Source: Xenophilus sp003671765 (lineage in GTDB: Bacteria; Pseudomonadota; Gammaproteobacteria; Burkholderiales; Burkholderiaceae_C). Taken from it: DNA of 64,000 bases. The translations under genes and the position numbers were made by a program. Position 1 is the first letter of the stretch. Each line of letters starts with the position of its first letter. The stretch is from the NCBI GenBank assembly GCA_051414805.1, contig CP166702.1, forward strand, positions 4,588,001 to 4,652,000, written 5' to 3'. The notes under the pieces are model-generated. The model had not been told where the DNA came from. It ran no database searches and saw only the letters and a list, made by a program, of their open reading frames with translations. Of this stretch, positions 1-8,062 are shown piece by piece.

Positions 1-663
1 GCCGGCGCAGGCAAAGACACCGTCGCCGACCTCCTCGTGGCGCACGCGCGCTTTCGCAAGCTGGCCTTTGCCGACGCGCTGCGTGCCGAGGTGGCCGACG
101 CCTTCGGCGTGGAGGTGGTGCACCTGGCGCACCCGAGCACCAAGCACCAACCCGTGCCTGCCCTGAGCATGCGCCGCGCGCCGCGCGACTTCCTCGCGGC
201 CGTGGTGCTGTCGCTCAGCGCCGCGGCGCCGGACCACATGTCGCCACTGTCGGCCGAGTGGCTCGATGCGCCACGCTCCCCGCGCCAGATCCTCCAGTGG
301 TGGGGCACCGAGTACCGCCGCGCGCAGCATCCGCGCTACTGGACGCGCGCCATGCTCGCCCGCCTGGTCGAGTACCAGAACGCTGGCGAGACGCGCTTCG
401 TCGTGACCGACGTGCGCTTCGAGAACGAGGCCGACTCGCTGCGCGGCGCTGGCGGCACGCTGTGGCAGGTCACCCGCCCGGGCTGCAGCGGCCAGAACGA
501 GGGCGCGCACGTCAGCGCCACCGACGGCAGCCAGTTCGCACCGGAGGTCGTCATCGCCAACCTGCACGACGTGCGCCACCTGCAGGGCGTGGTGCTGTCC
601 GAGTTCGTCGCGCGCGACTTCGGCCTGGCCCCGTCGAGCGTGAAGCTGACCGTGAGCACCTGA
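1..663 (+). CDS. Phage deoxynucleoside monophosphate kinase (5'-truncated by window edge)
   Basis: The open frame runs in from the left edge. The first visible codons encode a P-loop, GAGKDT, so only the extreme N-terminus is missing. Further motifs are FADALR after the P-loop and TDVRFENEAD near the middle, which match phage dNMP kinases that phosphorylate dNMPs to dNDPs for phage DNA synthesis. The family usually has about 200-240 residues and 220 are present here. It stops 16 bp before the next gene in the same direction. The family assignment is from motifs; substrate preference cannot be read from the sequence. Confidence 0.75.
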   Translation, partial: AGAGKDTVADLLVAHARFRKLAFADALRAEVADAFGVEVVHLAHPSTKHQPVPALSMRRAPRDFLAAVVLSLSAAAPDHMSPLSAEWLDAPRSPRQILQWWGTEYRRAQHPRYWTRAMLARLVEYQNAGETRFVVTDVRFENEADSLRGAGGTLWQVTRPGCSGQNEGAHVSATDGSQFAPEVVIANLHDVRHLQGVVLSEFVARDFGLAPSSVKLTVST

Positions 664-679
664 GGCAGGGAACAAGGCG

Positions 680-1084
680 ATGAGCATCACCCCCACTGCC
701 GCGCAGGCCCTGCAGATCCTCGCGCAGGCCACCGGCCCCATGCTGCGCCGGCAGATAGAGCAGCAAGCGGGCCATCCCGCGCGCGGCGACCTCTGGCAGC
801 TGCGCACGCAGGGCCTGGTCGCTTCCGAGATCGGGCACGCTGCCGGCCAGGGCGCGCTGGCGCACTACACCATCACCCCGAGCGGGCGCGCGGCGCTGGC
901 GCGTCACCGGCGCGAGGCCGCGCAGGGCGGCGCGCCCGCCGCGCATCGCCGTCACGGGCCGTCGGGCACCTATGAGGGCGCAGAGCTCGGCCAGACCTGC
1001 CAGCGGCCGGGCGCGTACGACGCCTTCCGGCATCCGAGTCGCATCGGCGGGCAGCTGGTGTGGCCGCGGGGATTCGCAGCATGA
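680..1084 (+). CDS. Hypothetical phage protein, possible winged-helix N-terminus
   Basis: This 134-residue protein is not recognised. The first 75 residues (TAAQALQILAQATGPMLRRQ, then a LRTQGLV segment and a YTITPSGRAALAR segment) look like a short winged-helix DNA-binding fold. The C-terminal 50 residues are polar and end GGQLVWPRGFAA. A purine-rich stretch (gcaggga) precedes the ATG, and the stop overlaps the next start by ATGA, so it is probably translated together with the methyltransferase that follows. A role as a small regulator is only a guess. Confidence 0.55.
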   Translation: MSITPTAAQALQILAQATGPMLRRQIEQQAGHPARGDLWQLRTQGLVASEIGHAAGQGALAHYTITPSGRAALARHRREAAQGGAPAAHRRHGPSGTYEGAELGQTCQRPGAYDAFRHPSRIGGQLVWPRGFAA

Positions 1085-1842
1085 GCGACTGGCTCAACCG
1101 CTGCCACTGGGGCGACTGCCGCGAGCTCATGGCCGCGTGGCCGGACGCTTCCGTCGACGCCTGCGTGACCGATCCGCCCTACGGTGACACGTCGCTCGAG
1201 TGGGACCGCCGCTGCGATGGCTGGATGGCGCAGGTTGCGCGCGTGCTGAAGCCGGCCGCGTCGGTCTGGGTCTTCGGCTCGATGCGCTACCTCGCCACCG
1301 TCTTCGCAGAGATGGAGGCACACGGCTTCCGCTACAGCCAGGATGTCGTGTGGGAGAAGCAAAACGGCACGGGGTTCCACGCCGACCGCTTCCGTCGCGT
1401 CCACGAGCACGCGGTCATGTTCTACCGCGGCGCTTGGGCCGATGTTTACCACCGGCCGCAGTTCACCCACGACGCGGTCGGCAAGACGGTGCGCCGCAAG
1501 ACCAAGCCAACGCATACGCGCGCGATTGCATCCGGCGAGGCGAGCACCTATGTCAGCGAAGACGGTGGCCCGAAGCTGGCCACCAGCGTGATTTTTGTGC
1601 CGAACGAGCACGGCAATGCTGTCCACCCGACACAAAAGCCGCTCGGCATCCTGGCCCCACTACTGCGCTACAGCGTGCCGCCGGGCGGCGTCGTGATTGA
1701 TCCCTTCGCCGGCAGCCTCTCCACGGGCATCGCCGCCGAGATGCTGGGTATGCAGTGGGCGGCGTGCGAGCTCAACCCCGATTGCAGACGCATGCAGGCG
1801 GAGCGCCAGCGGCAGCCATCGCTCCTCCGGGAGGCAGCATGA
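1081..1842 (+). CDS. Phage DNA methyltransferase, beta class (N6-adenine or N4-cytosine)
   Basis: This 253-residue protein has the catalytic motif DPPY at residues 31-34 and the SAM-binding motif DPFAGS at about 207-212. The order (catalytic motif first, SAM site last) is that of beta-class amino-methyltransferases. HPTQKP at about 187 is also typical. The FAGS motif is followed by LST instead of the commoner GTT. The ATG at 1081 overlaps the previous stop (ATGA), and an in-frame GTG at 1060 is less likely. No restriction endonuclease lies beside it, so it is an orphan or phage self-protection enzyme. DPPY favours adenine-N6, but the target is not readable. Confidence 0.8.
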   Translation: MSDWLNRCHWGDCRELMAAWPDASVDACVTDPPYGDTSLEWDRRCDGWMAQVARVLKPAASVWVFGSMRYLATVFAEMEAHGFRYSQDVVWEKQNGTGFHADRFRRVHEHAVMFYRGAWADVYHRPQFTHDAVGKTVRRKTKPTHTRAIASGEASTYVSEDGGPKLATSVIFVPNEHGNAVHPTQKPLGILAPLLRYSVPPGGVVIDPFAGSLSTGIAAEMLGMQWAACELNPDCRRMQAERQRQPSLLREAA

Positions 1843-2360
1843 AATCCATCCTCTGGCGCCTCGCCGCCTTCATCGCCTCGCGCCGACCGGTGGCTGCATG
1901 GCTCATTCGCCGCGCCCAACGCACGCCGTACTACGCCATCACTGGGCGCAGCAGCGACGACCTGTACATGGCCCGCTGGTGGCTGTTCAACCCCTACCGT
2001 AAGGACGCCGACGGCAACCAATTGCCTGCGCGCTGGCGCAGGCTGCCCAGCATCCGCGTGCACCACATCGTGCGCCCAGACGACGATGCGCACGAGCACA
2101 ACCACCCTTGGGATGCCCGCTCGATCATCCTGCGCGGCGGCTACCTCGAGGAGCGGCGCGAAGAGTACCGCGGCGCCCGCCTGCGCTTGCGCGGCTTCAC
2201 GCAGGCCATCGCGCCCAGCGTGTGCCACCGCATCACCGAGGTGTCGGCCGGCGGCGCCTACACGCTGTTCTTCACCTGGGGTGAGTCGCAGGGGTGGGGG
2301 TTCAAGGTGGGCGGCCGGATCGTTCCGTGGCGTAAGTACCTGGGGGACCGGGCATGCTGA
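1839..2360 (+). CDS. Hypothetical phage protein with cupin-like core
   Basis: This 173-residue protein starts at an ATG that overlaps the methyltransferase stop. The middle carries a histidine-rich segment (VHHIVRPDDD followed by HEHNHPWD) and then IILRGGYLEE, which resembles the metal-binding strands of small cupin-type phage proteins. The C-terminus contains TLFFTWGES and WGFKVGG, which look like beta strands. Its stop overlaps the start of the C5 methyltransferase by 7 bp, so it belongs to the same transcript. No enzymatic role can be assigned. The gene is well supported by context and the function is not. Confidence 0.6.
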   Translation: MKSILWRLAAFIASRRPVAAWLIRRAQRTPYYAITGRSSDDLYMARWWLFNPYRKDADGNQLPARWRRLPSIRVHHIVRPDDDAHEHNHPWDARSIILRGGYLEERREEYRGARLRLRGFTQAIAPSVCHRITEVSAGGAYTLFFTWGESQGWGFKVGGRIVPWRKYLGDRAC

Positions 2361-4048
2361 CACCGCAATTCGTCCTGCCTATCGCGTCCGAGCTCGTCGT
2401 GGACCTGTTCGCCGGCGGCGGCGGCGCCAGCACCGGCATCGAGCAGGCCATCGGCCGGCACGTCGACATCGCGGTCAACCACGACCCCGAAGCGGTGTCG
2501 CTGCACACCGTCAACCACCCGCAGACCCGCCACTTCATCAGCGACGTGTTCGAGGTGGACCCCGTGGAAGTCACCGGCGGCCAGCCGGTCGGCTTGCTGT
2601 GGGCCTCACCCGACTGCAAGCATTTCTCCAAGGCGAAGGGCGGCAAGCCGGTGTCGAAGAAGATTCGCGGCCTGGCCTGGGTGGTGGTGGCATGGATTCG
2701 TCGCCTCGCCGAATGCGACCCCGGGGCGAAGCCTCGCGTCATCTGCCTGGAGAACGTCGAGGAATTCCAGACCTGGGGCCCTCTTGGCGACGACGATCGG
2801 CCCTGTCCGCTGCGCAAGGGCGAGACGTTCAACGAATGGCTCGCCGCGCTGCGCTCCTTCGGCTACGTGGTGGAGTGGCGCGAACTGCGCGCCAGCGACT
2901 ACGGCACGCCCACCATCCGCAAGCGCCTGTTCCTGGTCGCGCGCTGCGACGGCCTGCCCATCGTGTGGCCCGAGCCGACGCATGGCAAGCCCGGCACCCT
3001 GCCGGTGAAGGCGAAGAAGCTGCCGCCCTGGCGCACCGCGGCTGAGTGCATCGACTGGACGATCCCGTGCCCGTCGATCTTCGAGCGCTCTCGCCCGCTG
3101 GCGGACGCCACCCTGCGCCGCGTGGCAAAGGGCGTCATGCGCTACGTGGTGGACGCGGCCGAGCCGTTCATCGTCGGCCTGGCGCATGGCGAGCATGCGG
3201 ACCGAGCAGGCAGCCGGTCGCATGGCATCGGCGAGCCCATCCGCACGATCCACGCCGGCGGCGGCAACCACGCATTGGTCATCCCAACCCTGGTGCAGAC
3301 CGGCTACGGCGAGCGGCCCGGCCAGGCTCCGCGCGTGCCTGGCCTCGAGAAGCCACTCGGCACCGCCGTCGACGGGCAGAAGCATGCGCTGGTGGCCGCC
3401 TTCCTGGCCAAGCACTACACCGGCGTGGTCGGCAGCGAGGCGGCAGAGCCGATTGGCACCGTCACGAGCGTGGACCATCACAGCCTGGTGACCGCGCACA
3501 TCACGAAGTTCCGAACCGGCAGCACGGGCCACGACGCGCGCGAGCCGCTGCACACCGTGACAGCCAACGGCCACGTGAAGCGGCCGGGCGGCGCCGCGCC
3601 ACTGGGCGTGGTCACCAGCAACCTGGTGAAGCTCCGCGGCACCAGCACCGCGCAGGCGACCGACGAACCGCTGCACACGGTCAGCGCCCAGGGCCAGCAC
3701 TTCGCCGAGGTGCGCGCCTTCCTGCTGAAGTACTACGGCACCGACCAGGACCCGCAGCTGGCCGAGCCGCTGCACACCGTCACCACGAAGGACCGATTCG
3801 CGCTGGTCACCGTTCACGGCGAGCAGTACGCCATCGTGGACATCGGCCTGCGCATGCTCTCACCGCGCGAGCTGTACCGCGCCCAAGGCTTCCCCGACAC
3901 CTACCAGATCGACCACGGCGCGCGCGGCGAGCCGCTGACGAAGACCGCGCAGGTTCGCATGTGCGGCAACAGCGTGTGCCCGCCGTTGGCGCGCGCGATC
4001 GTGGCAGCGAACTACCGGGATAGCGGGCTGGAAAGGGTCGCAGCTTGA
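2354..4048 (+). CDS. DNA (cytosine-5) methyltransferase with repeated target-recognition region
   Basis: This 564-residue C5 methyltransferase methylates cytosine in duplex DNA. Visible motifs are: motif I VVDLFAGGGGAS near residue 15; motif IV SPDC with the catalytic Cys at about 88; motif VI ENVEEF with Glu at about 133; motif VIII YGTPTIRKRLFLVAR; and motifs IX-X LSPRELYRAQGFP and MCGNSVCPP near the end. Motif IV reads SPDC instead of the common PPC. Between VIII and IX, residues about 294-487 are six degenerate ~32-residue repeats built around EPLHTV. It follows a beta-class methyltransferase, so the element probably modifies its DNA in two ways, plausibly against host restriction (inference). 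Confidence 0.9.
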   Translation: MLTPQFVLPIASELVVDLFAGGGGASTGIEQAIGRHVDIAVNHDPEAVSLHTVNHPQTRHFISDVFEVDPVEVTGGQPVGLLWASPDCKHFSKAKGGKPVSKKIRGLAWVVVAWIRRLAECDPGAKPRVICLENVEEFQTWGPLGDDDRPCPLRKGETFNEWLAALRSFGYVVEWRELRASDYGTPTIRKRLFLVARCDGLPIVWPEPTHGKPGTLPVKAKKLPPWRTAAECIDWTIPCPSIFERSRPLADATLRRVAKGVMRYVVDAAEPFIVGLAHGEHADRAGSRSHGIGEPIRTIHAGGGNHALVIPTLVQTGYGERPGQAPRVPGLEKPLGTAVDGQKHALVAAFLAKHYTGVVGSEAAEPIGTVTSVDHHSLVTAHITKFRTGSTGHDAREPLHTVTANGHVKRPGGAAPLGVVTSNLVKLRGTSTAQATDEPLHTVSAQGQHFAEVRAFLLKYYGTDQDPQLAEPLHTVTTKDRFALVTVHGEQYAIVDIGLRMLSPRELYRAQGFPDTYQIDHGARGEPLTKTAQVRMCGNSVCPPLARAIVAANYRDSGLERVAA

Positions 4049-4617
4049 GAGTCTTGCTTACCAGCCTGAGCGGTCCGCCATGGTCCGAGACGCCACTCCG
4101 GTTGCCAAAAGCCCGGATCGGAGGGACGACTGAGCGCCACGGCCTCTGCAATGCAGACATCAAACGCGTGCATGAAATATTCGCCTGCGAGGTGGATGAC
4201 TTTCAGCGCCGCCGCATCAGTTTCATGTTCGTTGCCAGCGTAGTTGCGCCCGTAGTTGCGCATCACTGCGAGCGCTCTCAGCGCAACCTGCATTCGCCCA
4301 TACGTCTGGGAACCCGGAACGTCGAAAGGCGAAATACTGTGGAGTACTTCAGATGCCGCGTCGAGGTCGGGTACCGAGAATTTGATTTGCTGCTGCCCGC
4401 GTTCCTGAACAGCCGAATAGCTGATGGCCAAAGTCGTCTCGACGCGACGCAGCAGGTGACTCAGCGCGAGGAGCTTGTGCTTGTCAGTGAGGCGCCTTTG
4501 TTCGGCTGCCTCAGCTGCAATCCTGCGGATTTGCCACCACGCGATCGAAGCTGTGGCGATGATGGCAACGACAGCACCAAAGGCTTGCACCCACCCCGAC
4601 CACTCTGCCTTTGTCAT
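4012..4617 (-). CDS. Hypothetical membrane-anchored protein
   Basis: This protein of about 201 residues starts MTKAEWSGWVQAFGAVVAI. A single hydrophobic segment (residues ~10-27) follows a WSGW motif, then a charged helix (RRIAAEAAEQRRLTDKHK) and a soluble, helix-rich remainder. This plan is common among small unknown proteins of phages and islands. An upstream in-frame ATG at 4668 would add 17 residues; 4617 is preferred because the hydrophobic segment then begins near the N-terminus. Its 3' end overlaps the convergent C5 methyltransferase by 37 bp. Function unknown. Confidence 0.5.
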   Translation of the reverse strand: MTKAEWSGWVQAFGAVVAIIATASIAWWQIRRIAAEAAEQRRLTDKHKLLALSHLLRRVETTLAISYSAVQERGQQQIKFSVPDLDAASEVLHSISPFDVPGSQTYGRMQVALRALAVMRNYGRNYAGNEHETDAAALKVIHLAGEYFMHAFDVCIAEAVALSRPSDPGFWQPEWRLGPWRTAQAGKQDSQAATLSSPLSR

Positions 4618-4671
4618 GCACATCGGCCACCAGTCGATCCTAAAAAGACAGTACTCCGGAGTTGGCATCGC

Positions 4672-4914
4672 TCAATCCGTATCGAGATCGAACTCCAGCC
4701 GCGTCTGCTGGATGACGCGCGCCACGTCGAGCCGGTAGTCCTCAGCCTGCGGCCCGCGCGGCACGTACCAGTTCGGGTCGCCGGGGTCAGCGTCGACCCA
4801 GCGCACGCCGCCGGTGTGCACATCGGTGGTCTGGCCGGCCATGCCGGGCAGCGCCTCGATGCGCTCGATCAGGATCTCGCGCAGCTGGCGCGCGGTGCGG
4901 GTGGACTTGGCCAT
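4672..4914 (-). CDS. Hypothetical phage protein
   Basis: This 80-residue protein is rich in charged residues (KSTRTARQLREILIERIEAL at the start, VIQQTRLEFDLDTD at the end). The first half looks helical. It has no cysteines, membrane segment or recognisable motif. Its ATG directly abuts the stop of the upstream minus-strand gene (TAGATG), which suggests coupled translation of a two- or three-gene minus-strand cassette. Function unknown. Confidence 0.5.
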   Translation of the reverse strand: MAKSTRTARQLREILIERIEALPGMAGQTTDVHTGGVRWVDADPGDPNWYVPRGPQAEDYRLDVARVIQQTRLEFDLDTD

Positions 4915-5220
4915 CTACTTCGGGATGTTGCCTATCTGGTCTTCGAGCCTTTGATAGACGCCCGGAACCGGGATCGCCTGAATGGTGCGCGCGCCGCTTG
5001 CATCTGTGCGCACCATGAGGTTCGGCCCTTGCGTGCCACTGCGCGTCTTCGATGTCACGAGCGTATTCGGGCGCTCGATGAGATCCATGAGCTGCTCCGG
5101 ATCGTAGGACCGCGGCGGCGTCTTCCACGTGTTACTCGTCGGGTCCGCCTCGCCGACTTGGGCGCCCAGGACCCGTTCGCCGAGCCACTGCAGCGTGGTC
5201 ACCACAAAAACGTCCCGCAT
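4915..5220 (-). CDS. Hypothetical phage protein
   Basis: This protein of about 101 residues starts MRDVFVVTTLQWLGERVLGA. A GGAG Shine-Dalgarno lies just upstream of this ATG, and an in-frame start 12 codons earlier has no such support. The sequence is soluble, with PPRSYDPEQLMDLIERP in the middle and IQAIPVPGVYQRLED near the end. It is divergent from the ASCH-like gene, 26 bp apart, so a bidirectional promoter could sit there. It is not recognised and no function is proposed. Confidence 0.5.
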   Translation of the reverse strand: MRDVFVVTTLQWLGERVLGAQVGEADPTSNTWKTPPRSYDPEQLMDLIERPNTLVTSKTRSGTQGPNLMVRTDASGARTIQAIPVPGVYQRLEDQIGNIPK

Positions 5221-5246
5221 GTCCGTCTCCAGAAGGTGAAAGCCGC

Positions 5247-6098
5247 ATGATGCCACCCCTCGAAATCAGCACCACGCCGTGCCCGACGCACCTCGTACCG
5301 CGAATTGGCGATGAAGTGCAGCCATCGCCCAAGAGCGATGTGCGCGAGCGCCCGATCCTCTTCTCCGCGCCCATGGTGCGCGCCCTGCTGGCCGGCACGA
5401 AGACGCAGACGCGGCGCGTGGTAAAGCTCCCCCATCAAAACCGGCTGGGCCAGTGGGAGGTACTGCCATGGGGAGGCCCGAATGGCGGCCGAACCCGCGG
5501 CGGCGAAACGGTGCCGTTCCAAAACGTGATCGGACATAGCCGCACCGGCGAAATCCTGGGCTGCCCATACTGCCAGCCCGGCGACCGGCTGTGGGTGCGC
5601 GAGACATTTGCGCTTGAGCAAAGCGTCGAGTGCGACCAGGAGCCGCCGCATCAGGACGGACGTCCCCTCAGGCGCCGTCCGCTAGACGACTTTGAGTGTG
5701 TTCACCCGGCGTGGGTCCAGGCCCACTATCGAGCGACCGACCCTGCGCCGGACCTCTGCTACGAGCAGGGACCCGCCGGCGGCAGCGAGGACGACTTTGG
5801 AGTGCGCTGGCGCCCCAGCATCCACATGCCCCGTTGGGCCAGCCGGATCCTGCTGGAGGTCACCGGCGTGCGCGTCGAGCGGCTGCAGGACATCAGCGAA
5901 GCGGATGCGCTGGCCGAGGGCGTGACACCTTTGCCTGGCGCAGACATGTGGACGGCTGGCGGCGCGAGCGACGGTCCGCTACATGCCGCCCGGCCGCAAT
6001 GGGCGTACCGCCGGCTCTGGGACCAAATCAACGGCGCCGGCAGCTGGGCCGCAAACCCCTGGGTGTGGGTGGTCGAATTCCGGAGGATCGCACCGTGA
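5247..6098 (+). CDS. Phage protein with ASCH/PUA-like domain
   Basis: This 283-residue protein contains RPILFSAPMVRALLAGTKTQ (residues ~35-54) followed by TRRVVK. That is the signature of phage ASCH-like proteins, whose fold is thought to bind RNA or modified nucleotides. CPYCQPGDRLWVRETF and WASRILLEVTGVRVERLQ follow, also conserved in this group, and the end is WVWVVEFRRI. A CPYC pair could bind metal. Its stop overlaps a small GTG-started gene. The exact role is unknown; the fold assignment rests on motifs. Confidence 0.65.
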   Translation: MMPPLEISTTPCPTHLVPRIGDEVQPSPKSDVRERPILFSAPMVRALLAGTKTQTRRVVKLPHQNRLGQWEVLPWGGPNGGRTRGGETVPFQNVIGHSRTGEILGCPYCQPGDRLWVRETFALEQSVECDQEPPHQDGRPLRRRPLDDFECVHPAWVQAHYRATDPAPDLCYEQGPAGGSEDDFGVRWRPSIHMPRWASRILLEVTGVRVERLQDISEADALAEGVTPLPGADMWTAGGASDGPLHAARPQWAYRRLWDQINGAGSWAANPWVWVVEFRRIAP

Positions 6099-6301
6099 GT
6101 GGCTTAGCAACACGGGAATCGCTTTTCGCCCGCCTGAAGCGCGACGTGCCGGCGCTGAACCCAAATTTGCGCCAAGCCGTGCTCGACGCAGTGATGGCCG
6201 AGCTCCACGCGGTCGACGACGCCCTGGCCAGCGCCGACGCCGCCGCCGACACCCTCGACCAACGCCGGCCGATGAGCGCACGCCAGAAGACCACGCCATG
6301 A
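6095..6301 (+). CDS. Small hypothetical phage protein, GTG start
   Basis: This 68-residue protein starts with GTG overlapping the previous stop (GTGA) and preceded by GGAGG. The sequence is mostly helical: SLFARLKRDVPALNPNLRQA, then VMAELHAVDDALASADAAAD. It ends at an ATGA overlap with the next gene. The heptad-like spacing of Ala and Leu suggests a short coiled coil. No family is recognised, but the overlaps at both ends and the strong ribosome-binding site support that it is a gene. Confidence 0.5.
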   Translation: MSGLATRESLFARLKRDVPALNPNLRQAVLDAVMAELHAVDDALASADAAADTLDQRRPMSARQKTTP

Positions 6302-6693
6302 ACCGCGGACTGAGCTACGCCGAGGCGATGAAGTACGTCGGCGTGAAGCGCCGCACCTTCGACGAGGAATGGCGCCCGCACCTGACCGCGATGCGGCAGG
6401 GCAGCTGCCTTGTGTTCGATCGCTTCGACCTCGATGCGTTGTTCGACAAGTTCAAGAGCCAGGCGGCCGACGGCCACGGTGACGACGACGGCGCCGAGCG
6501 CGCGGCCAACGACGAGCAGAATGGCACCCGGAACGGGCGGTCCATTACCGAGAGAGGAGTTACCAAATGGGCCAAACGACACGGGGCATCTACCCCCGAG
6601 ACAACGGAACCTGGGAGGTCGACAAGTGGTGGCGCAAGCATCGACTTCGCCACAGCGGCTTCGGCAGCTTTGAAGAAGCGGAACGGTGGCTGA
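6298..6693 (+). CDS. Putative excisionase / helix-turn-helix protein
   Basis: This 131-residue protein starts MNRGLSYAEAMKYVGVKRRT. The first 55 residues have the pattern of a small MerR/excisionase-like helix-turn-helix ending LVFDRFDLDALFD, as in AlpA/Xis-type proteins that steer integrase towards excision. A charged, disordered tail follows. The last 127 bp overlap the integrase start in another frame, so the tail may be less constrained. Position directly upstream of the integrase supports a recombination directionality role, which is an inference. Confidence 0.55.
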   Translation: MNRGLSYAEAMKYVGVKRRTFDEEWRPHLTAMRQGSCLVFDRFDLDALFDKFKSQAADGHGDDDGAERAANDEQNGTRNGRSITERGVTKWAKRHGASTPETTEPGRSTSGGASIDFATAASAALKKRNGG

Positions 6694-7748
6694 TCGCCCG
6701 GCTGGGCCAGCTGCGCGAGGTGGCCGTCCACGGCGCCCGCGAGATCCGCACCTTCGATGCGACCGCGGCGCACTACGTGTCACTCCACCAGGACAAGGTA
6801 TCGCTCGAAACTGAGATCTACCTCCTGAAAGGTGTCATGCCCTACATCGGCGCGCTCGAACTGCACCAGGTGCACGACAACACGCTCAAGCCCTACGTCG
6901 ACGCGCGGCTGCAAGCCGGCCGCGCGCACAAGACCATCAACACCGCGCTCGGCGTGGTGCGGCGGATCCTGAACCTGGCGGCCACGAGCTGGCGGGACGA
7001 CGCGGGCCGGACGTGGCTGGACAAGGCGCCGGCGATCACCCTGCTGCCGCTCGTTGGCTTTCAGCGCGAGCCGCGGCCCATCACCTGGGCCGAGCAGCGC
7101 CGGCTGCTGCCGCTGCTGCCTGACCACCTGGCGCGCATGTCGCTGTTCACCCTGAACACCGGCGTGCGTGACGACGTGGTCTGCAGCCTGCGGTGGGAGT
7201 GGGAGATCAAGGTGCCGGAGCTGGGCGTTTCGGTGTTCGAGGTGCCGCGCCAGCACGTCAAGGGCCGCCGCCGCACGCGGGTGGTGGTCTGCAACAGCGT
7301 GGCGCAGTCGGTGATCGAGTCCTGCCGCGGCATGCACGACGACTTCGTCTTCGTGTGGCGCCGCGAGCGGGTCAAGAACGTCGATCAGCCGCCAAAGATG
7401 CCGTACCGGCCGGTGGAGCGCATGCTCAACACGGCCTGGGAGCGCGCGCGGGCGGCGGCCGAGCTGGGCGATCTGCACGTGCACGACCTGCGGCACACGG
7501 TGGGCATGCGCCTGCGGGAGGCCGGCGTGTCGGGCGAGACGATCTCCGACCTGCTGTGGCACACGACCAACAACATGACCCATCACTACACGATGGGCCA
7601 GCTGGTGGAGCTGCTCGCGGCGCTGGAGAAGATCAAGGCCGAGCAGGCGGGCTGGAACAAGAGCCTGACGACGCTGCGGCTGGAGCACGAAGAGAGGCGG
7701 CGGGAACTGAGTCCCCACAAAGTCCCCGCGCAAAGAAAAACAGCCTAG
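6567..7748 (+). CDS. Tyrosine-type site-specific integrase
   Basis: This 393-residue tyrosine recombinase has its catalytic set visible: Arg201 (TGVRDDV), His306 and Arg309 (HDLRHT), His332 (LLWHTTN) and Tyr341 (HHYTM), with Lys in VKGRRRTRV near 232. Residues ~1-180 contain the arm- and core-binding region, and the C-terminal domain is catalytic. The usual LGH box reads LWH. An AGGAG site lies 6 nt before the ATG. The gene ends 42 bp from the 3' end of tRNA-Arg, so it probably integrates this element there. The stop codon lies inside the hairpin at 7739-7770. Confidence 0.9.
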   Translation: MGQTTRGIYPRDNGTWEVDKWWRKHRLRHSGFGSFEEAERWLIARLGQLREVAVHGAREIRTFDATAAHYVSLHQDKVSLETEIYLLKGVMPYIGALELHQVHDNTLKPYVDARLQAGRAHKTINTALGVVRRILNLAATSWRDDAGRTWLDKAPAITLLPLVGFQREPRPITWAEQRRLLPLLPDHLARMSLFTLNTGVRDDVVCSLRWEWEIKVPELGVSVFEVPRQHVKGRRRTRVVVCNSVAQSVIESCRGMHDDFVFVWRRERVKNVDQPPKMPYRPVERMLNTAWERARAAAELGDLHVHDLRHTVGMRLREAGVSGETISDLLWHTTNNMTHHYTMGQLVELLAALEKIKAEQAGWNKSLTTLRLEHEERRRELSPHKVPAQRKTA

Positions 7749-7770
7749 AGGGGTAAGCCTCTAAGCTGTT
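7732..7770 (-). terminator. Rho-independent terminator of tRNA-Arg, overlapping the integrase stop
   Basis: A 13-bp stem (7739-7751 with 7758-7770, one mismatch, 6-nt loop) is followed on the minus strand by TTTTTCTTT. That is the right position and strand to end the tRNA-Arg transcript. On the plus strand there is no T-run, so it is a weaker stop for the integrase. The terminator lies on the element side of the tRNA, so the element supplies it. Confidence 0.75.
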
Positions 7771-7789
7771 GAATTCCCGAAGGAAAGTA

Positions 7790-7866
7790 TGGTGCGGCTG
7801 GCAGGAATCGAACCCACGACCCCTTGGTTCGTAGCCAAGTACTCTATCCAGCTGAGCTACAGCCGC
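7790..7866 (-). tRNA. tRNA-Arg (anticodon ACG)
   Basis: On the minus strand the 77 nt fold as a complete tRNA. The 7-bp acceptor stem is GCGGCTG with CAGCCGC, the anticodon stem CTTGG/CCAAG encloses loop CTACGAA (anticodon ACG), and a GGTTCGATTCC T-arm and encoded CCA are present. The A at position 34 is expected to be edited to inosine. The 3' end faces the integrase and is the probable attachment site. Confidence 0.95.
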
Positions 7867-7876
7867 TAAGCTCGCA

Positions 7877-7882
7877 AGTATA
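7877..7882 (-). promoter_or_regulatory. -10 box (TATACT) of tRNA-Arg
   Basis: On the minus strand TGCTATACT lies 11 nt before the tRNA 5' end. It is an extended -10 (TGC before TATACT). No good -35 is seen 16-18 bp upstream. The same nine bases occur inside ispE upstream of tRNA-Gln. Confidence 0.55.
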
Positions 7883-7937
7883 GCACGCGTTTTTGGCGCA
7901 TCCCGGACTCACGAAAATATCTTCTCAAAACCTCGCG

Positions 7938-8014
<77 letters not shown>

Positions 8015-8062
8015 GCGCGACGCGGGATTCTAGGCGTCCGCCCGTGGGCCTTCGGCCGCGTC

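Larger units (their letters stand above)
1..7789. mobile_element. Right end of a prophage or integrative element inserted at tRNA-Arg
   Basis: From the window edge to the 3' end of tRNA-Arg the genes are of phage type: dNMP kinase, two DNA methyltransferases, an ASCH-like protein, a small helix-turn-helix protein and a tyrosine integrase. The integrase is the last gene and points at the 3' end of the tRNA, the usual arrangement for integration into a tRNA 3' end. The genes overlap tightly by ATGA/GTGA junctions. No structural, packaging or replication genes are visible because the element continues to the left. The far attachment site is therefore outside the window and the insertion point is inferred. 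Confidence 0.8.
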
